The notes under the pieces: generated by a model
The model's input: only the letters and a program-made list of their open reading frames with translations
The model's database searches: none
Told to the model about the DNA's origin: nothing
Made by a program: the position numbers and the translations under genes
Source: Ctenosaura bakeri
Lineage: Eukaryota > Chordata > Lepidosauria > Squamata > Iguanidae
Length of the DNA stretch: 64,000 nt
Direction: 5' to 3'
Assembly: GCA_948474755.1 (NCBI GenBank)
Contig: CAOLHI010001474.1
Location: 372,001 to 436,000, forward strand
Shown: positions 1 through 12,126 of the stretch, piece by piece
Position numbering within the stretch: position 1 is the first letter of the stretch
Layout of the letters: every line of letters starts with the position of its first letter

Positions 1-79
1 GAAGAAGAAGAAGAAGAAGAAGAAGAAGAAGAAGAAGAAGAAGAAGAAGAAGAAGAAGAAGAAGAAGAAGAAAAAAAAA
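1..79. repeat. (GAA)n microsatellite with short A tract
   Basis: About 24 perfect GAA units run from the window edge and end in nine A residues. The array may extend outside the window. It directly precedes the L1 5' region. Confidence 0.97.
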
Positions 80-984
80 TTGTGGTAAAGAACATTTTCC
101 CTGTCCGTGCCTGTCCGTGCCTAGCAGTTACTTGTTTGTTTTTGTGGAATCTATGAAGATTTCCTCAGGGAGGGGGAGGTAAAGAAAGGGGGAAATCAAA
201 ATATTATAAAAAACTGGTAAAGGTGGGAAATTTCTATGTCTAAGTAAATATAGCATTGAAAGAAAAATTTAACTGGGCTTGAGATAAGAACATATATATA
301 TTTGGTAAGGGAGAATTGGATGTCTGGAAGTTGAAACCCATTTAAAACTACTGAAATAATGGAGAAAGGTGACAAAATTGGTCTGTAGCATTTAACTGGT
401 GTATATGTTTCACTGAGACAAACGCTGCCAGGTGGAAAGAAAAGATAGCATTCAAGGTTGGAAGATAGTAACAGGAGCTGACCTTGGCTGGCAAGAAGTG
501 AAATAATAAACAAGCAAGTTAACCCATTAAAGGTAAGTAAGAGAGAGGGAAACTTTGCTATCTGGTGGTAGCTAGATATTACTGCACTAATAAAATTATA
601 CTCAATAGTTACATTATAGTTATAGTTACACCCAATAGTTGAAACAAATAAAAGACCTAAGATAAATATTATAGGAAAATAAAATATAAATAAATAAGTA
701 AATAAGTAAAAGTATATATTCACATACATATAGATAGATAGATAGATAAGAGATTATATAAATAGACTGAATTGAGAATTAAAAGATAAATTAGGTAACT
801 GTTCTAGAAACTTAGGATAAATAAAATAACAGTTTTTAGTTAGGTATAAGTCTTAAGGAGTAAAGTATTAAAGTGTTGAAGATAAACAGTAGTTGATAAC
901 GTAATAAATAATAAATAATACACACTTCTGGATATAAAGGAACTTACTGATAAGAAGAAATAATTGAATAATTGAATACTGAAA

Positions 985-1755
985 TTGGAAGAAGAGAAGG
1001 AAAAATCAGAAGAGATGGAGGCAGGAAGAAGAAAACTGGTCCAAATGCAAGTTCAGACATTGTCACAGAGGAGAGAGTCAGGAGAAGTGGACCCATATAA
1101 GATGTTATTGGAAGAAGTAAAGAAGATACGGACAGATATGCGGGTAGAAATGAATGATCTTTCCGCAGAGGTCAAGAAAGAAGTAAGAGAGATGAAAAGA
1201 GAAATGGAACAATTTACTTAAAAGTTAGAAAAGGTAATGAAAGATGTGAAGGATATGAACAAAAGAGTGGAAGAAGCTCAAGAAAAAACAAAAAGCTTAG
1301 AGAATAAAACAGAAGAACTAGAAGGTGTAGCAGAGCAAGTAGAAGTAAAAACCACACTGGCTGAATGGAAATATTGTGAGAAATGTATAAAGATAAGAGG
1401 ATTAGAAGAAGAGGAGGAAGACATCTATAACAGAGTAATCCCAGCACTCGCAAAGTTTTTGGACTGGACATCGGAACAGATGGATATTGAAGTAGGCCAG
1501 ATCTTCAGGATCAACTCTTTAATTGCGTGCAAAAGAAAAGTTCCGAGGGACATCGTGGTGTACTTTGTCCGGGAGAGAGTAATAGAGTTGATCATATCCC
1601 AGAGCTATACGAACAAGTTGATTGTTGATGGAAAGGAGTTAAAAATTTTCAAAGATGTACCATCTCAAGTACAGAAGAAAAGAAAGGATTACCACTTTTT
1701 AGTACAAGAATTCAAGAGTCAGCAAATAACATACAGGTGGGCGAAGTCAGAATGA
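985..1755 (+). pseudogene. L1 ORF1 protein relic
   Basis: ORF1p of L1 is a trimeric RNA-binding chaperone that coats L1 RNA. The frame starts at 985 and is broken by one in-frame TAA at 1219-1221, after which the same frame resumes and runs to 1755. The N-terminal two thirds is a charged Glu/Lys heptad-like coiled coil. The C-terminal part (about 1370-1750) has the RRM/CTD character of L1 ORF1p: a segment IKIRGLEEEEED, then DIVVYFVRERVIE, then a basic tail. A second Glu/Lys-rich frame at 1807-2034 may be low-complexity inter-ORF sequence. Assignment rests on pattern and on the position 5' of ORF2. Confidence 0.75.
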
Positions 1756-2104
1756 GTTGTATTGACATATAATTAAAGAAGATATGTAATAAATACAATA
1801 AATAAGGTGAAAGATTTCTTGAAAAGACTGAAAGAAGAAAATAGGAAGAGACAAGAAAAGGGACAAAAGATGGAAGGGAGAAGAGAGGAAGAAGAAAAGA
1901 GACAGCAAAAGAAAAATGGAAAGCAAGAGAAAAAGAATACGAGGGAAATAAAAGAGCAGAAAAAGGAAAGAGAACAATTAGATACTCAACAAGAACAGGA
2001 GACAAAAGAACAAGAACAGAGCAAGAAGAAATAGAAGAACAGGAAGAGACAGAAGAAGAGATTGCACTGGATGAAGAGACTGTATAGGAAAAGAAAGTAT
2101 AAAA

Positions 2105-5100
2105 GAAGTTCAGAATTTAAAATGAGGATAAAATTTTTTATCTTGGAATATATGAGGAATAAACTCAGTAATCAAGAAGAAAAGAATCTTTCACTATCTA
2201 GAAAAGCAAAGGTGTGACATATATTGTATTCAAGAAACACATATAATAAAAACAGAGGAATTTTTTTTAGAAAATTCCAAAATAGGAAAAGTATTTGTAT
2301 CTGATATAGATAAGAAAAAGAGAGGAGTAGCAATTTATGTGAATCCAAAATATGAGACCATAGAAATTTTAAATGATGAACAAGGAAGATGTATAGGGGT
2401 AGAAATAAATATATTAGATACAAAGGTATTAGTGATAGGGATATACGGCCCATTGGAAAATAAAGAAAAATTTTATGGGAAATTATGGGAAAAAATTAGA
2501 GATATAGAAAGCAAAGAGTATAAAGAGATAATAATTATGGGAGATTGGAATGGGGTTGTACATCCGGAATTAGATAGATCAAAAATAAAGAAACAAACAA
2601 AACATAAAGGGAAGCTACCAAAAATTGTACTTGATATGACAGAAGATCTAATGCTGGTGGATAGATGGCAAAGTTTATATGGATTACAAAAAGAATATAC
2701 ATATTTTTCAGAAATTTACAAATCATGATCGAGGATAGATATGGTGTGGAATTCTAAAACAATAAGTAAGTATATAAAAAAAATGGAAATATTGCCAAGA
2801 AACATATTAGATCATAGTCCTATGATAATAAGACTGGAGAACAGGAAAAAAGAATTTAATTGGAGGTTAAATGAGTATTTACTGAAGGAGGAAATAATAG
2901 TAGAAAAAGGTAAGGAGATTTTGAAATGGTACTTCATGGAGAATTTGAATAAAGGGGTGCATATAGGAATCGTATGGGAAGCTGGAAGGGCAGTCATGAG
3001 GGTTTTTTTAATACAAGAGGTAAAAATAAGAAAAGAGAAAAGAATCAAAGATCAAAAAATATCAAAGGAAATAGAACGGCTTGAAAATAAATTGAAAATT
3101 TTCCCCCAAGATAATAAGATCGCAGACGAGATTAAAGTGCTACAAAAACAAATTTCACTACAGGACACTTAAGAAATAGAAAAAAATAAAACAAATAAAT
3201 GGTTAACATATAGAGTTAGAAAAGAGAAAGAGAAAAGAATAGTGACACAAATAAAAGAAACGGAGAAGCTTTTAGTAAAACAAGATGATATAAAAATGGC
3301 TTTTGAAAGATATTATGCTAACTTATTTGCAGAAAAAGACTCCGACCAATGGGAAAATGAGAAGATAGAGCAATATATAAAAGAAGGAGGGAGTTTAAGA
3401 ATTACAGAAACTCAAAGAGAAGAATTAAATAAAGAAATAACTAAAGAAGAAATTTTACAATCGATTAGGAAGCAAAAAGCAGTTAAAACACCGGGATCAG
3501 ATGGCTTCTCCTCGCTATACTATAAAGTATTTAGTGAACAACTGGTAGACCCATTATATAAGATAATGAACAGCCTAAATAAGGAGATACGACCACCTTC
3601 ATGGGGACAAGCTAATCTTACAGTGATTCCAAAAGAAGGAAAGGATTACTTATAAATAGGAAATTATAGACCCATTGCACTTTTGAATGTGGACTACAAA
3701 ATATTTACTACTATATTAGCAGAAAGATTTAAAAAAGTATTACAGGAGATAATACATCCCAATCAAAATGGATTTCTACCGGGAAGGGCTATAAAGGGGA
3801 ATATAAGAACAGTATTAAACACTATAGAATATTATCATAAGCATAATGAAAAGAAAGCGGCTCTACTTTTTTTAGATGCAGAAAAAGCATTTGACAGAGT
3901 GAATTGGAAATTTTTAGAAGAAACAATAAAAGTACTAAATTTAGGGGAAATCTTTTTAGAATGGATAAAAACAATATATACGAACAAAAAGCACAAATGC
4001 TTATAAATGGGGAAAAGACACGTGAAATAGAAATTAAAAGAGGTGTAAGGCAAGGATGCTCTCTGTCTCCGTTGCTATTTATATTAATATTGAAATTACT
4101 GAGTAATAAAATTAGAAGAGAAAAGAGAATACAGGGAATAAAAGTAAAGAATCAGGAATATAAATTAAATGCGTACTTGGATGATTTGGCAATTATAATA
4201 GAAGATCCGTTAAATAGTATAGAAACCTTAGTAGATATATTTAAAAAATTTGGAGCGTTATCCGGTTATAAGATAAATAAAGAAAAAACAAATATAATTA
4301 CAAAGAATATAAGGAAAGAAGAAGAGCTGATTAGAATAACGGGATTTACAATAGTTAAAAAAGTGAACTATTTGGGCATTACACTTACAAAAAATAATGT
4401 AGATCTATATGAAAATAACTATAATAAAGTTTGGAAAGAAATAAGGGTAGATCTCAAAAGATGGGAAAAATTAGATTTATCGTTATTAGGAAGGATAGCA
4501 GTAATTAAAATGTATATATTGCCTAAATTGAATTTTTTATTTCAAAATCTCCCAATAATTAAGAATGAGAACCCTTTTAAAGATTGGAATAGAGATATAA
4601 GAAAATTTATATGGAAAGGAAAAAGACCTAGAATAAAAACAAAAATTTTAGAAGACACAAAAGAAAGAAGAGGAATGGATCTGCCAAATCTAAAATTATA
4701 TTATCATGCAAATAATTTGGAGTGGATAACAGAGTGGTTTACATTAAGGAACAATAGAGTGTTATATCTAGAGGGAGAGGACTTAAATTTTGGATGGCAC
4801 GCATATATCTGGTATGGTAAAGTGTCAACAGATAAAAAATTTAAAAATAATATTCTGAGAAAAGCCTTGATAATAACATGGACGAAATATAAAAGACAAT
4901 TATATCTAAAGATACCGTTATGGGTTTCAGTCCACAAGGCATTTTATAACAAAGAAAAACCAAGAAGAGGAGAATGGATAACATATAAAGACGTACTAAA
5001 AATACAAGGGGAAGGAATAAATTTTAAAACCCAAAATGAATTACAGATAGATCGCTGGAATACACATTGGCTTCTAATTAGACAACTGTGGGAGAGATAT

Positions 5101-5776
5101 AAGAAAGATAAAGAGGAAGAAGGGTTTGAAATAAAAAAAAGAATTTGATAAAATATTAGAATCTGGAACAAAACATAGGGTAGGTCAGATATACAAGATT
5201 TTACTTACAAGACAAAACGAACAAGAAGTAGTGAAAACAACAGTGGTAAAGTGGGCACAAGATATAAGAGGTGTAATAACAATGGAGCAATGGGAAAATG
5301 CCTGGAATACAACTTGGAAATTAATAATACCGGTTAGTTTAAGGGAAAACTACTATAAGATGTTATACAAATGGTATATAACACCAGTACAAATAGCAAA
5401 AATGCAGAAAAATGTAAGAGAGATGTGTTGGAAATGTGAAGAACGTGGCACATTTTATCATATATGGTGGAAATGTAAAAGAGCAAAAAAAATTTGGGAA
5501 ATGGTACATAGTAAAATACAAGAAATGTTAAAAATAAGATTTGATTTGATACCCCAGATTTATTTACTTAATATGATAGATGAATTAGGCACTGATAAAT
5601 CACAGAAAAAAATAACACTATATATGATAACAGCAGCAAGAATATGCTATGCCCAAGTGTGGAAACAAAAGATTATACCAACATTAGAAGACTGGTTGTT
5701 TAAACTGTTTGATATGGCTGAAGCAGATATTGTGATTGAGTCTTTAAAGGATAATCAGAAAAAAGAAAGTACTTGA
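2105..5776 (+). pseudogene. L1 ORF2 (endonuclease-reverse transcriptase) relic
   Basis: ORF2p nicks target DNA and reverse-transcribes L1 RNA at the nick. The endonuclease motifs are visible: QETHI near 2236, GDWNGVVHPELDRS near 2540 and LDHSPMIIRL near 2800. RT motifs follow: PGSDGFSSLYYK (3490), RPIALLNVDYK (3670), AFDRVNWKF (3890), GVRQGCSLSP (4040) and the catalytic YLDDLAIII (4170). A cysteine knuckle (CWKCEERGTFYHIWWKC) lies near 5430. The frame is broken by stops at 2726, 3170 and 3653 and by shifts near 3960 and 5150, so no functional protein is made. The last codons are followed immediately by the CR1 insertion. Confidence 0.9.
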
Positions 5777-7545
5777 AGAATGGAAAATGGTACTCCCTAT
5801 ATGGGAAAAGATGCGCAGAGAAGATGGCGAATTACTCACAGGGGGGAGAGAAAAGGCAGAGCTACTTAACACCTTCTTTGCCTCAGTTTTTTCCCAGAAG
5901 GATACAAGCACTCAACCTGGTGGTTGGGGAGCAGGGGAGGAAGCAGAGGAAATGAGGCACATAATAAGTAGAGAGGTGGTACAGGAATACCTGGCCACAC
6001 TGGATGAATTCAAGTCTCCAGGGCCAGATGAATTGCATCCTAGGATATTAAAAGAGCTGGCAGAGGTCATTTTGGAACCACTTGCTATAATTTTTGAGAA
6101 ATCTTGGAGGACAGGAGAAGTTCCAGCAGACTGGAAGAGGGCAAATGTTGTCCCCGTCTTCAAGAAGGGAAAAAAAGAGGACCCAAATAATTATCGCCCA
6201 GTCAGCCTGACGTCAGTACCCGGAAAGATCCTGGAGCAGATCATTAAGCAGTCAGTTTCTAATCATTTAGAAAGCAATGCGGTAATCACGAGAAGTCAAC
6301 ATGGATTTCTCAAAAATAAGTCATGCCAGACTAATCTTATCTCTTTTTATGATAGAGTTACTAGCTTGATAGATGAAGGGAATGCTGTGGATGTAGCATA
6401 TCTCGATTTCAGTAAGGCCTTCGACAAAGTTCCCCATGACATTCTTGCAAAGAAGCTAGTAAAATGTGGGCTGGACAGGGCTACTGTTAGTTGGATTTGT
6501 AATTGGTTGGCCGACCGAACCCAAAGGGTGATCACGGATGGCTGCTTTTCATCCTGGAGAGAAGTGACTAGTGGGGTGCCACAGGGTTCTGTCCTAGGCC
6601 CAGTGCTGTTCAATATTTTTATCAATGACTTGGATGAAGGAATAGAGGGCATGCTCATCAAATTTGCAGATGACACCAAATTGGGAGGGGTTGCTAATAC
6701 GCCAGAGGACAGGATCAAAATTCAAAATGACCTGGATAGATTGGAGAGCTGGGCCAGGGTGAACAAAATGAAATTCAACAGAGAGAAATGTAAGGTCCTA
6801 CACTTAGGCAGAAATAATGGAATACAGAAATATAGGATGGGGGACATGTGGCTGGATAGTAGTACGTGTGAAAGGGATCTAGGAGTCTTCATAGACCATA
6901 AGCTGAACATGAGTCAGCAGTGTGATGCGGCAGCCAAGAAAGCCAATGCAATTCTCGGCTGCATCAATAGGAGTATGGTGTCTAGATCGAGGGAGGTATG
7001 GTACCACTCTACTCTGCTTTGGTTAGACCCCATCTTGAATACTGTGTCCAGTTCTGGGCACCCCAATTCAAGAAGGATATTGACAAGCTGGAGCAAGTCC
7101 AGAGGAGGGTGACCAAAATGGTGAGAGGCCTGGAAGCCATGCCCTACGAGGATAGACTTAGAGAGCTGGGTATGTTTAGTCTGCAGAAGAGGAGGTTAAG
7201 AGGGGACATGATAGCCATGTTCAAATATTTGAAGGGATGCCACGTAGAGGAAGGAGGGGACTTGTTTTCTGCTGCTCCAGAGACCAGGACAAGGAGCAAT
7301 GGATTCAAGCTGCAGGAAAGGAGATTCCACCTGAACCTCAGGAAGAACTTCCTGACAGTCAGGGCTGTCCGGCAGTGGAATCTGCTGCCTCGGAGTGTAG
7401 TGGAGTCTCCCTCTTTGGAGGTTTTTAAGCAGAGGCTGGATGGCCACCTGTCGGGAGTGCTTTGAGGGTGTTCCTGCATGGCAGGGGGTTGGACTGGATG
7501 GCCTGTGTGGTCTCTTCCAACTCTGAATTTCTATGATTCTATGAA
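5776..7545 (+). mobile_element. CR1 LINE, 5'-truncated, nested in L1
   Basis: The insert is GC-richer than the L1 around it. It begins inside the CR1 ORF2 and ends in the short 3' UTR typical of CR1, with the terminal repeat ATTTCTATGATTCTATGA at about 7529-7543. L1 sequence resumes at once on the far side, so the CR1 landed in the L1 after the L1 was in place. The same short word (aaaagta/aaagta) sits on both sides and may be a small target duplication. Confidence 0.9.
5787..7465 (+). pseudogene. CR1 reverse transcriptase relic
   Basis: The first frame (5787-7112) carries RT motifs: FKSPGPDELHPRIL, NNYRPVSLTSVPGKILE, SQHGFLKNKSC, DFSKAFDKVPHDIL, GVPQGSVLGPVLF and the catalytic FADDTKLGG near 6665. 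The C-terminal part ([17 protein letters not shown], then [20 protein letters not shown]) is in another frame from 6998 to 7465, so at least one frameshift lies near 7000-7110. The endonuclease domain is missing through 5' truncation. The catalytic FADD is intact, which suggests a relatively young copy. Confidence 0.9.
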
Positions 7546-7821
7546 AAGTATTGGGGACTAAAAGCAATATTATTTATCTGTTAAAATGTTAAAAATAAGA
7601 ACTAGGAAAACGTATTATATATTGAAAGAGATATTGTAGGAAAATGATGTCTTAGTAATACAAAAATAGCTAAAATTTTAAGTAATTTGGAGTAAGGACT
7701 AGAGTTGGAGAAATGGAATAAAAGGTGTAAGAAATCTGTGAAATATATATAGTTGAAAGAAGGAAATAACAGATAAGATAGCAGGGTACCTTGATTTTCA
7801 GATGGGGGAGGGAAAGGAGGA

Positions 7822-8047
7822 GGGAGACGTTGCTCTGGGGGATTTTAGGTGGTGGGAATTGATAGGATTGTATGTAGGATCTAGTGTATGTATGTGAGAG
7901 ATGTCTTTGTAACTTTTATATTTTTTCAATGAAAGGGAGAGTTTGCACTGGGGGAATTTGGGTGGTGGGAAATGATAGGATTATATGTAGGATCTATTAT
8001 ATGTATGTGAGAGATGTGTTTGTAATTTTTATACTTTTTTCAATAAA
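7822..8047 (+). repeat. Two tandem ~113-bp units in the L1 3' UTR
   Basis: 7822-7934 and 7935-8047 align along their whole length with scattered differences. Both contain ggtggtggga, tgtatgtaggatct and gtatgtgagagatgt, and both end in a T-rich stretch plus tttttcaat. Only the second unit carries a full AATAAA. Confidence 0.85.
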
Positions 8048-8161
8048 AATATTTAATTATTAAAAAAAAATTAGAAAGTAGATCTAGAAAAACTGCCATC
8101 ATCTGCCTTTCAGATTATACCTTCATCAATCAAAGCTTTAAAAAACAGCAGGTATGTCAGT

Positions 8162-8389
8162 CTTTGCTAATTTTCTTCCCAAAGGAACCAACAAGTAATT
8201 TTAACTGTTTTCTTCTCACTTCAAGAAACTCTTTGAAAACTGTACAGTGTTTGAAGGTTTCATGGTTGAAGAATTATTCTGCACAAAATTCACATGTGGA
8301 AGAACACAAGATTTTCTACACTGGAAACAGTGTTTTCTATGTAGAAATTAAACAAAATTAAGTTGTGGTTGTTGTTGTTGTTGTTATAT
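8162..8389. other. No gene recognised; ends in a (TTG)n run
   Basis: This short unique-looking stretch lies between the L1 poly-A and the L2 relic. It holds a 65-codon open frame on the plus strand with no recognised family and a (GTT)n run near 8363-8386. Confidence 0.4.
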
Positions 8390-9200
8390 TTGTTGCTATA
8401 TTTACTTCCATCTCTCCTTTTTTCCAGTTCTGGCATTCAGGACTCAAAGCAGTTTACAACAAATTAAAAAAAATTAAAAATCCACAAGACATAAAAGTTT
8501 AAAAGTGATTAAACAGTCTAAAAAATTAAAAGCAGAGTAAACCATATAACATTAAAAGACACACTTACCACCAACACAACAGTTAGCAAGATCCAGCACA
8601 TTACTTATATGTGGAATGGCACTTATATAGTCAACTATCAAATGCCTGTCCAAACAGACAATCTTTATTTATCAGCCAAAAGAAAGTAGGGAGGGTGCAC
8701 AGTAAACTTCTCTGGGTAGAGAGTCTTGAGAGCCTTGGAGCAGCCACTAAAAAGGCTGTCTCCCTTTTCCCTCTGTTGGGACAGAGGAAAGGCCTTCTCA
8801 GCAATCTCAAAGCATGAGCTGGTTCATAAGGGACAATATGGTGCTTCAAATAACCTTGACCTGAGCCAGATAGGGTTCTATAGGTCAAAACCAGTACTTT
8901 GAATTGTGTCCAGCAATGGAGTGGCAGCGAGTGAAACTGTTGCAACAAGGGAGTTGTGTGTTCCCTGTAGCTGGCCCAGTTAATAATCTGGCTGCAGCTC
9001 TTTGGACCAGTTGACGTTTCTGAACACTCTTTGAAAGCAGCTCCACATAGAGCGTGTCATAATAATCCATCAGAGATGGAATTAAGTGTGTGTGTGTCAT
9101 TGTAGCCAGATCTGACAACATTATAATGCAGAATATGCCTGCTTCCATCTGAGGCAGCAAAAAATTTAATGTGGCAATCTGTAGACCAAGAATGACAGAC
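8390..9200 (-). mobile_element. L2-type LINE 3' relic
   Basis: On the minus strand two frames give the C-terminal RT region of L2-like LINEs. The first is DYYDTLYVELLSKSVQKRQL with VQRAAARLLTGP, near 8950-9070. The second, after a frameshift, is WTQFKVLVLTYRTLSGSGQG followed by FLVAAPRLS. The A/T-rich 3' UTR, with actcaaagcagtttacaaca read in antisense near 8440, matches the usual tail of these elements. Confidence 0.7.
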
Positions 9201-9294
9201 AGCGAGGAAAGGCTGACAAATGGAGAATGACAGAGAAAGACATGGATAGGGCATATGTGGATGTTACACGTTCAGTGCTTCTTGGGCTCTCTGG

Positions 9295-9425
9295 TGCAGA
9301 GGGACTGGCAATTATTCTTTTCCAGTGTGTTAGGGACTAGCACTACATTTATGCCCATTGGGTACAACTGTTTCTATCTTTCCTGGAAACTCTCCAGGGA
9401 CTAGTAGCCAATAGTTTGTGGTCCA
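9295..9425. mobile_element. hAT-like short element, copy 1
   Basis: The sequence is related along its length to 12735-12895. Shared words include gggactggcaattattc / gggacaggcaattattc and the central 'gg(g/c)tacaa(c/t)t'. The second copy has hAT-style ends, so this one is assigned by homology. No target duplication was resolved. Confidence 0.45.
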
Positions 9426-9441
9426 ACTCTACCAAGTCTCA

Positions 9442-9917
9442 GGCCCTTTCCACATGGGGAAATAACACGTGGTAGCCCGACCTCCATGGGAGGTCGTCTA
9501 CACCGTAAAGTGGATTGGGGTAGATTACTTTAGAGTAATTCCACACCCCAATCCGCACTAGGGCGTCCGGAAGTGGCAGCGCTGCGTGCTTTTTAAAAAC
9601 CACTTTTTATGTGGTTTTTAAAAGGCACGGGGGGTGCAGCCCTGTGCAGCCGCATCACAGCGCCCGGTGTGGATTTGCAGGCGCGTGCAAGGGTGTGCCT
9701 GCAGATCTGCCGGGGGCGGGATTTCTGGCTGGCGAGGTTCTCTGGTTGGTGGAGAGCCTCCGCCAGTCATCAGCCACCATTTTGGATGCTGACGGACGCC
9801 GCAGGACGCCGACGAGTGTGGAGCAGCGAAACGCGCTGCTCCATGCGGTGACGGATGAAGGTAAGCTCCGTTTCAGAGTGGCTTACCCTATTTCTCTGCC
9901 CGCATGTGGAAAGGGCC
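9442..9917. mobile_element. GGCC-ended MITE, copy 1 (476 bp)
   Basis: The inverted ends ggccctttccacatgggg and cccgcatgtggaaagggcc bound 476 bp without coding capacity. The 3-bp flanks are TCA and CCA, which is one mismatch from a duplication. The interior shares blocks with the copies at 23645, 33032 and 44487: an 'attgggg...ccaatc' block, gatctgccgggggcgg, and ggttggtggagagcct followed by ccaccatttt. Confidence 0.85.
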
Positions 9918-10254
9918 CCACTTTGGGTAGAACTGATCTAAAAGATACAACTGGGGAGCACTATCATGTCCATGCATTGAAATTTCCTCCCCTCCCCTCC
10001 CCCTTCCTTTCCCTTGTGTGTCTTGTCTTTTTTGTTTGAAATTCTAAAGGCATATTCTGTTCCCTTTCAAAGGATTTGTGTTACTTGGAGATATAGGTGG
10101 AAATAATGTAACTCTCCAGCAGAATACTTAGAGCTCCTGAGCAGCCAAGATAGAAGGAGCAGCCTCCACTTGCAATGGAAGGCAGTTCCTTTTGAATGCT
10201 CAAGAGGATCTGTAACACACTTGAATGGACCATTCTTCATAGGTGGCCAAGGAG

Positions 10255-10256
<2 letters not shown>

Positions 10257-10290
<34 letters not shown>
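10257..10290 (+). repeat. (GT)17 microsatellite
   Basis: This is an uninterrupted GT array. Translated open frames through it are artefacts. Confidence 0.98.
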
Positions 10291-10292
<2 letters not shown>

Positions 10293-10465
10293 TGTGGATG
10301 GAGGTAAAGAATGCCTCCTTCTGTAATGGCCAAATGCCAGCATATGCCAACTTGTCTTAAAACCCTAATGATAACATCATAAAAAATTAAAAGGTGCCAT
10401 TGTATGGTATATGTACACGTTCATTTTTCTGTATCATTGGAATGGAGATGTTCATATATGCTTAC

Positions 10466-10620
10466 CAGTTCTTCCTCATCCTTTATCACCAGAAGTTCAG
10501 AATGTTTTGCTCTGCAGTCTTTTTTACTCTCATGCCAGGTTTGCTTTTCTTTGGAAATCCAATAGCACTCATTCTTGTAACGGATCCAGTTCTCAGGACA
10601 GATCTTGCAGTTAGATCTTT
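10466..10620 (-). CDS. C-type lectin-like receptor, first CTLD exon (KLR/CLEC type)
   Basis: This 155-bp exon is read on the minus strand after the acceptor tttatttgtttatttacag and before the donor CTG|GTAAGC. The one open frame gives a cysteine pair and the CPENW start of the lectin-like fold. It continues with RYKNECYWIS, then KEKQTWHESKKDC, then SELLVIKDEEEL. The order CxxCPxNW...CYW...TW..S...C....S.LL.I...EEL is the standard beginning of NK-cell lectin-like receptors and related CLEC2/CLEC12 proteins. These are type II membrane proteins that bind MHC-like or lectin-like ligands. The exon starts two bases into a codon and ends on a codon boundary. Exons for the other two thirds of the domain were not found downstream; the L1 and L2 relics occupy that space, so they may lie below position 1 or be lost. 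No stop codon or frameshift interrupts the exon. Confidence 0.8.
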
Positions 10621-10899
10621 CTGTAAATAAACAAATAAATAAAATGGAAACAGAGATAGTTGACCCAATTCGCCTTACATACCGATTTTATAATGCAAAT
10701 TCCATAGTAGTTTGTTTAAAAAGAGGTATAGAGCTCAAAATCCAGGACAAAAAAAAAGGCAGCTATGGTCCATATTGCCTTTGATCCTAAGAGACAGTTT
10801 ACAGAACACAGGGAGAGAATCACGCAGCCCTCCAGATGTGGTTGGACTGCAAGTCCTTTAGCCCCAGCTACCCCAGTGAGAAATGCGGAATGTTGCAGT

Positions 10900-11075
10900 C
10901 CAACAACATCTGCAAGGCACCAGAGAACACAAAGGAAGGGAACACAAGGGCCATCTAGTTCAACCCTTGGGCATGCAGGAATACACAGCTCAACCATTCC
11001 TGAAAGAGGCCCATCTAATCTCTTTTTTAAGACCTTCAAAGATGGAAAGTCCACCACCCTCAGTGTTTTGGCCCC
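10900..11075 (-). mobile_element. CR1 3'-end fragment
   Basis: The minus strand reads VVDFPSLKVLKKRLDGPLSG and then the CR1-type 3' tail (cctgcatgcccaagggttgaactagatggccc in antisense, shown here only as positions 10945-10985). It lies in the inferred intron between the two lectin exons. Confidence 0.65.
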
Positions 11076-11129
11076 ATGCGTCCTTTGATATTGATATGGT
11101 TTAATTGGCAAATATTGTTTAATAGGCAA

Positions 11130-12120
11130 GCTTCATTAATTGGCATCAATACAAAATGGGATCTGAGGTGACTGGAAAGGTCAAACTGGATAGAGGAAAA
11201 TTACTGAATGTAAATGTATGATTACAAGGATGGTCATCCCACACCCCTGTCCAGTTGACACCTAAGTCATTGTCAGGCTAGTTACAAGGCAGCCTCAGAG
11301 ACGATCAGCTTATACAAAAATGGAACCTCTCCGATGGACCAGACTACATTCCCACCAAACTGTGATTGTTTTGACCCTGTTGCCTAATTCCTGAACCTAC
11401 ATCCCTACATTGTTCTGGCTGTCTCCTCAAGTACTGGGATATTACGACAATCATTATCTTTTTGCCACCTAAGCACTGAAACCATCAACACCATCCAGAC
11501 TTCATTGTTTGTGTTGCAACTCCCATTGTCCCCTTGGCTGGGAGAAAAATTCACATCCATACCCGCAGGATATTTTTCTGATATAAGAATCCTCAGTTTT
11601 GATTGGTTCAGTGCAGTTTTTCATCTTGCTGAACACCATACTGTTGCTGTGGTTCCCAATTGAGAATTGTCCTTAGGTTCCTACCTAGGCCACATTGTTG
11701 TTCTTTTCTCATTACTGTCTTGATTGGTAATTAGTACCCGAATCCCTCAAGATCCTCTATCCACACCTTCCTCCCTTACCTTTGGTTAGTCCTTGTTTGC
11801 GTGTGTGAGTGTCTGGATCTTGGTATGCTTGTGTTAATCTCTTTCAGTAAAAACACACTGTAGTCTACATTTTGGATTCCCTGGCTGGTTCTTTCCTGTA
11901 AGGACTTTGTGAACAAAGGTGGAAAGATCTTGTTAAGTTACTCCCCTCTTGCAGGCCTCCCAATTTTGAATTCTCCATAGTTACGTGGAGATACTGACAT
12001 TGTGAGTGAACTCCTGAGTCACCCACAGTTTGGGGTAACCTCTGAGGCTGGCTCTTCCGCATCATTCCCACCTGTCACAAAAGGTGGCCTGGACATTACA
12101 TTCTTCAGCTACTGTTGTAG
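11130..12120. other. About 1 kb without a gene; possible old solo LTR
   Basis: No coding signal was found. A TATA-like gatataagaat lies near 11579 and an AGTAAA near 11848, followed by a stretch resembling R-U5. This would suit a decayed LTR, but no TG...CA ends or target duplication could be fixed. Confidence 0.25.
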
Positions 12121-12126
12121 GAAAAT

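Larger units (their letters stand above)
130..8070 (+). mobile_element. L1-clade LINE, near full length, interrupted by a CR1
   Basis: The AT-rich element holds, in order, a 5' region (about 130-980), an ORF1 relic, a purine-rich stretch (1800-2090), an ORF2 relic, and a 3' UTR that resumes after a CR1 insertion (5776-7545) and ends in AATAAA near 8041 plus an A run at 8061-8070. The order ORF1, APE endonuclease, RT, zinc knuckle and poly-A is that of L1. The 5' boundary is uncertain because no target-site duplication could be matched to the flank at 8071. Stops and frameshifts show it is dead. Confidence 0.85.

Noticed and set aside
1..79. (GAA)n as the poly-A tail of an upstream retroelement
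   Set aside because: Possible, but no element is visible on its left because the window begins there.
196..729. 177-codon minus frame
   Set aside because: It is antisense to the AT-rich L1 5' region; hydrophobic codons come from A/T bias.
8201..8361. Cys/His-containing minus frames resembling a zinc finger or a last lectin exon
   Set aside because: Spacing does not fit C2H2 or CTLD patterns and stops interrupt each frame.
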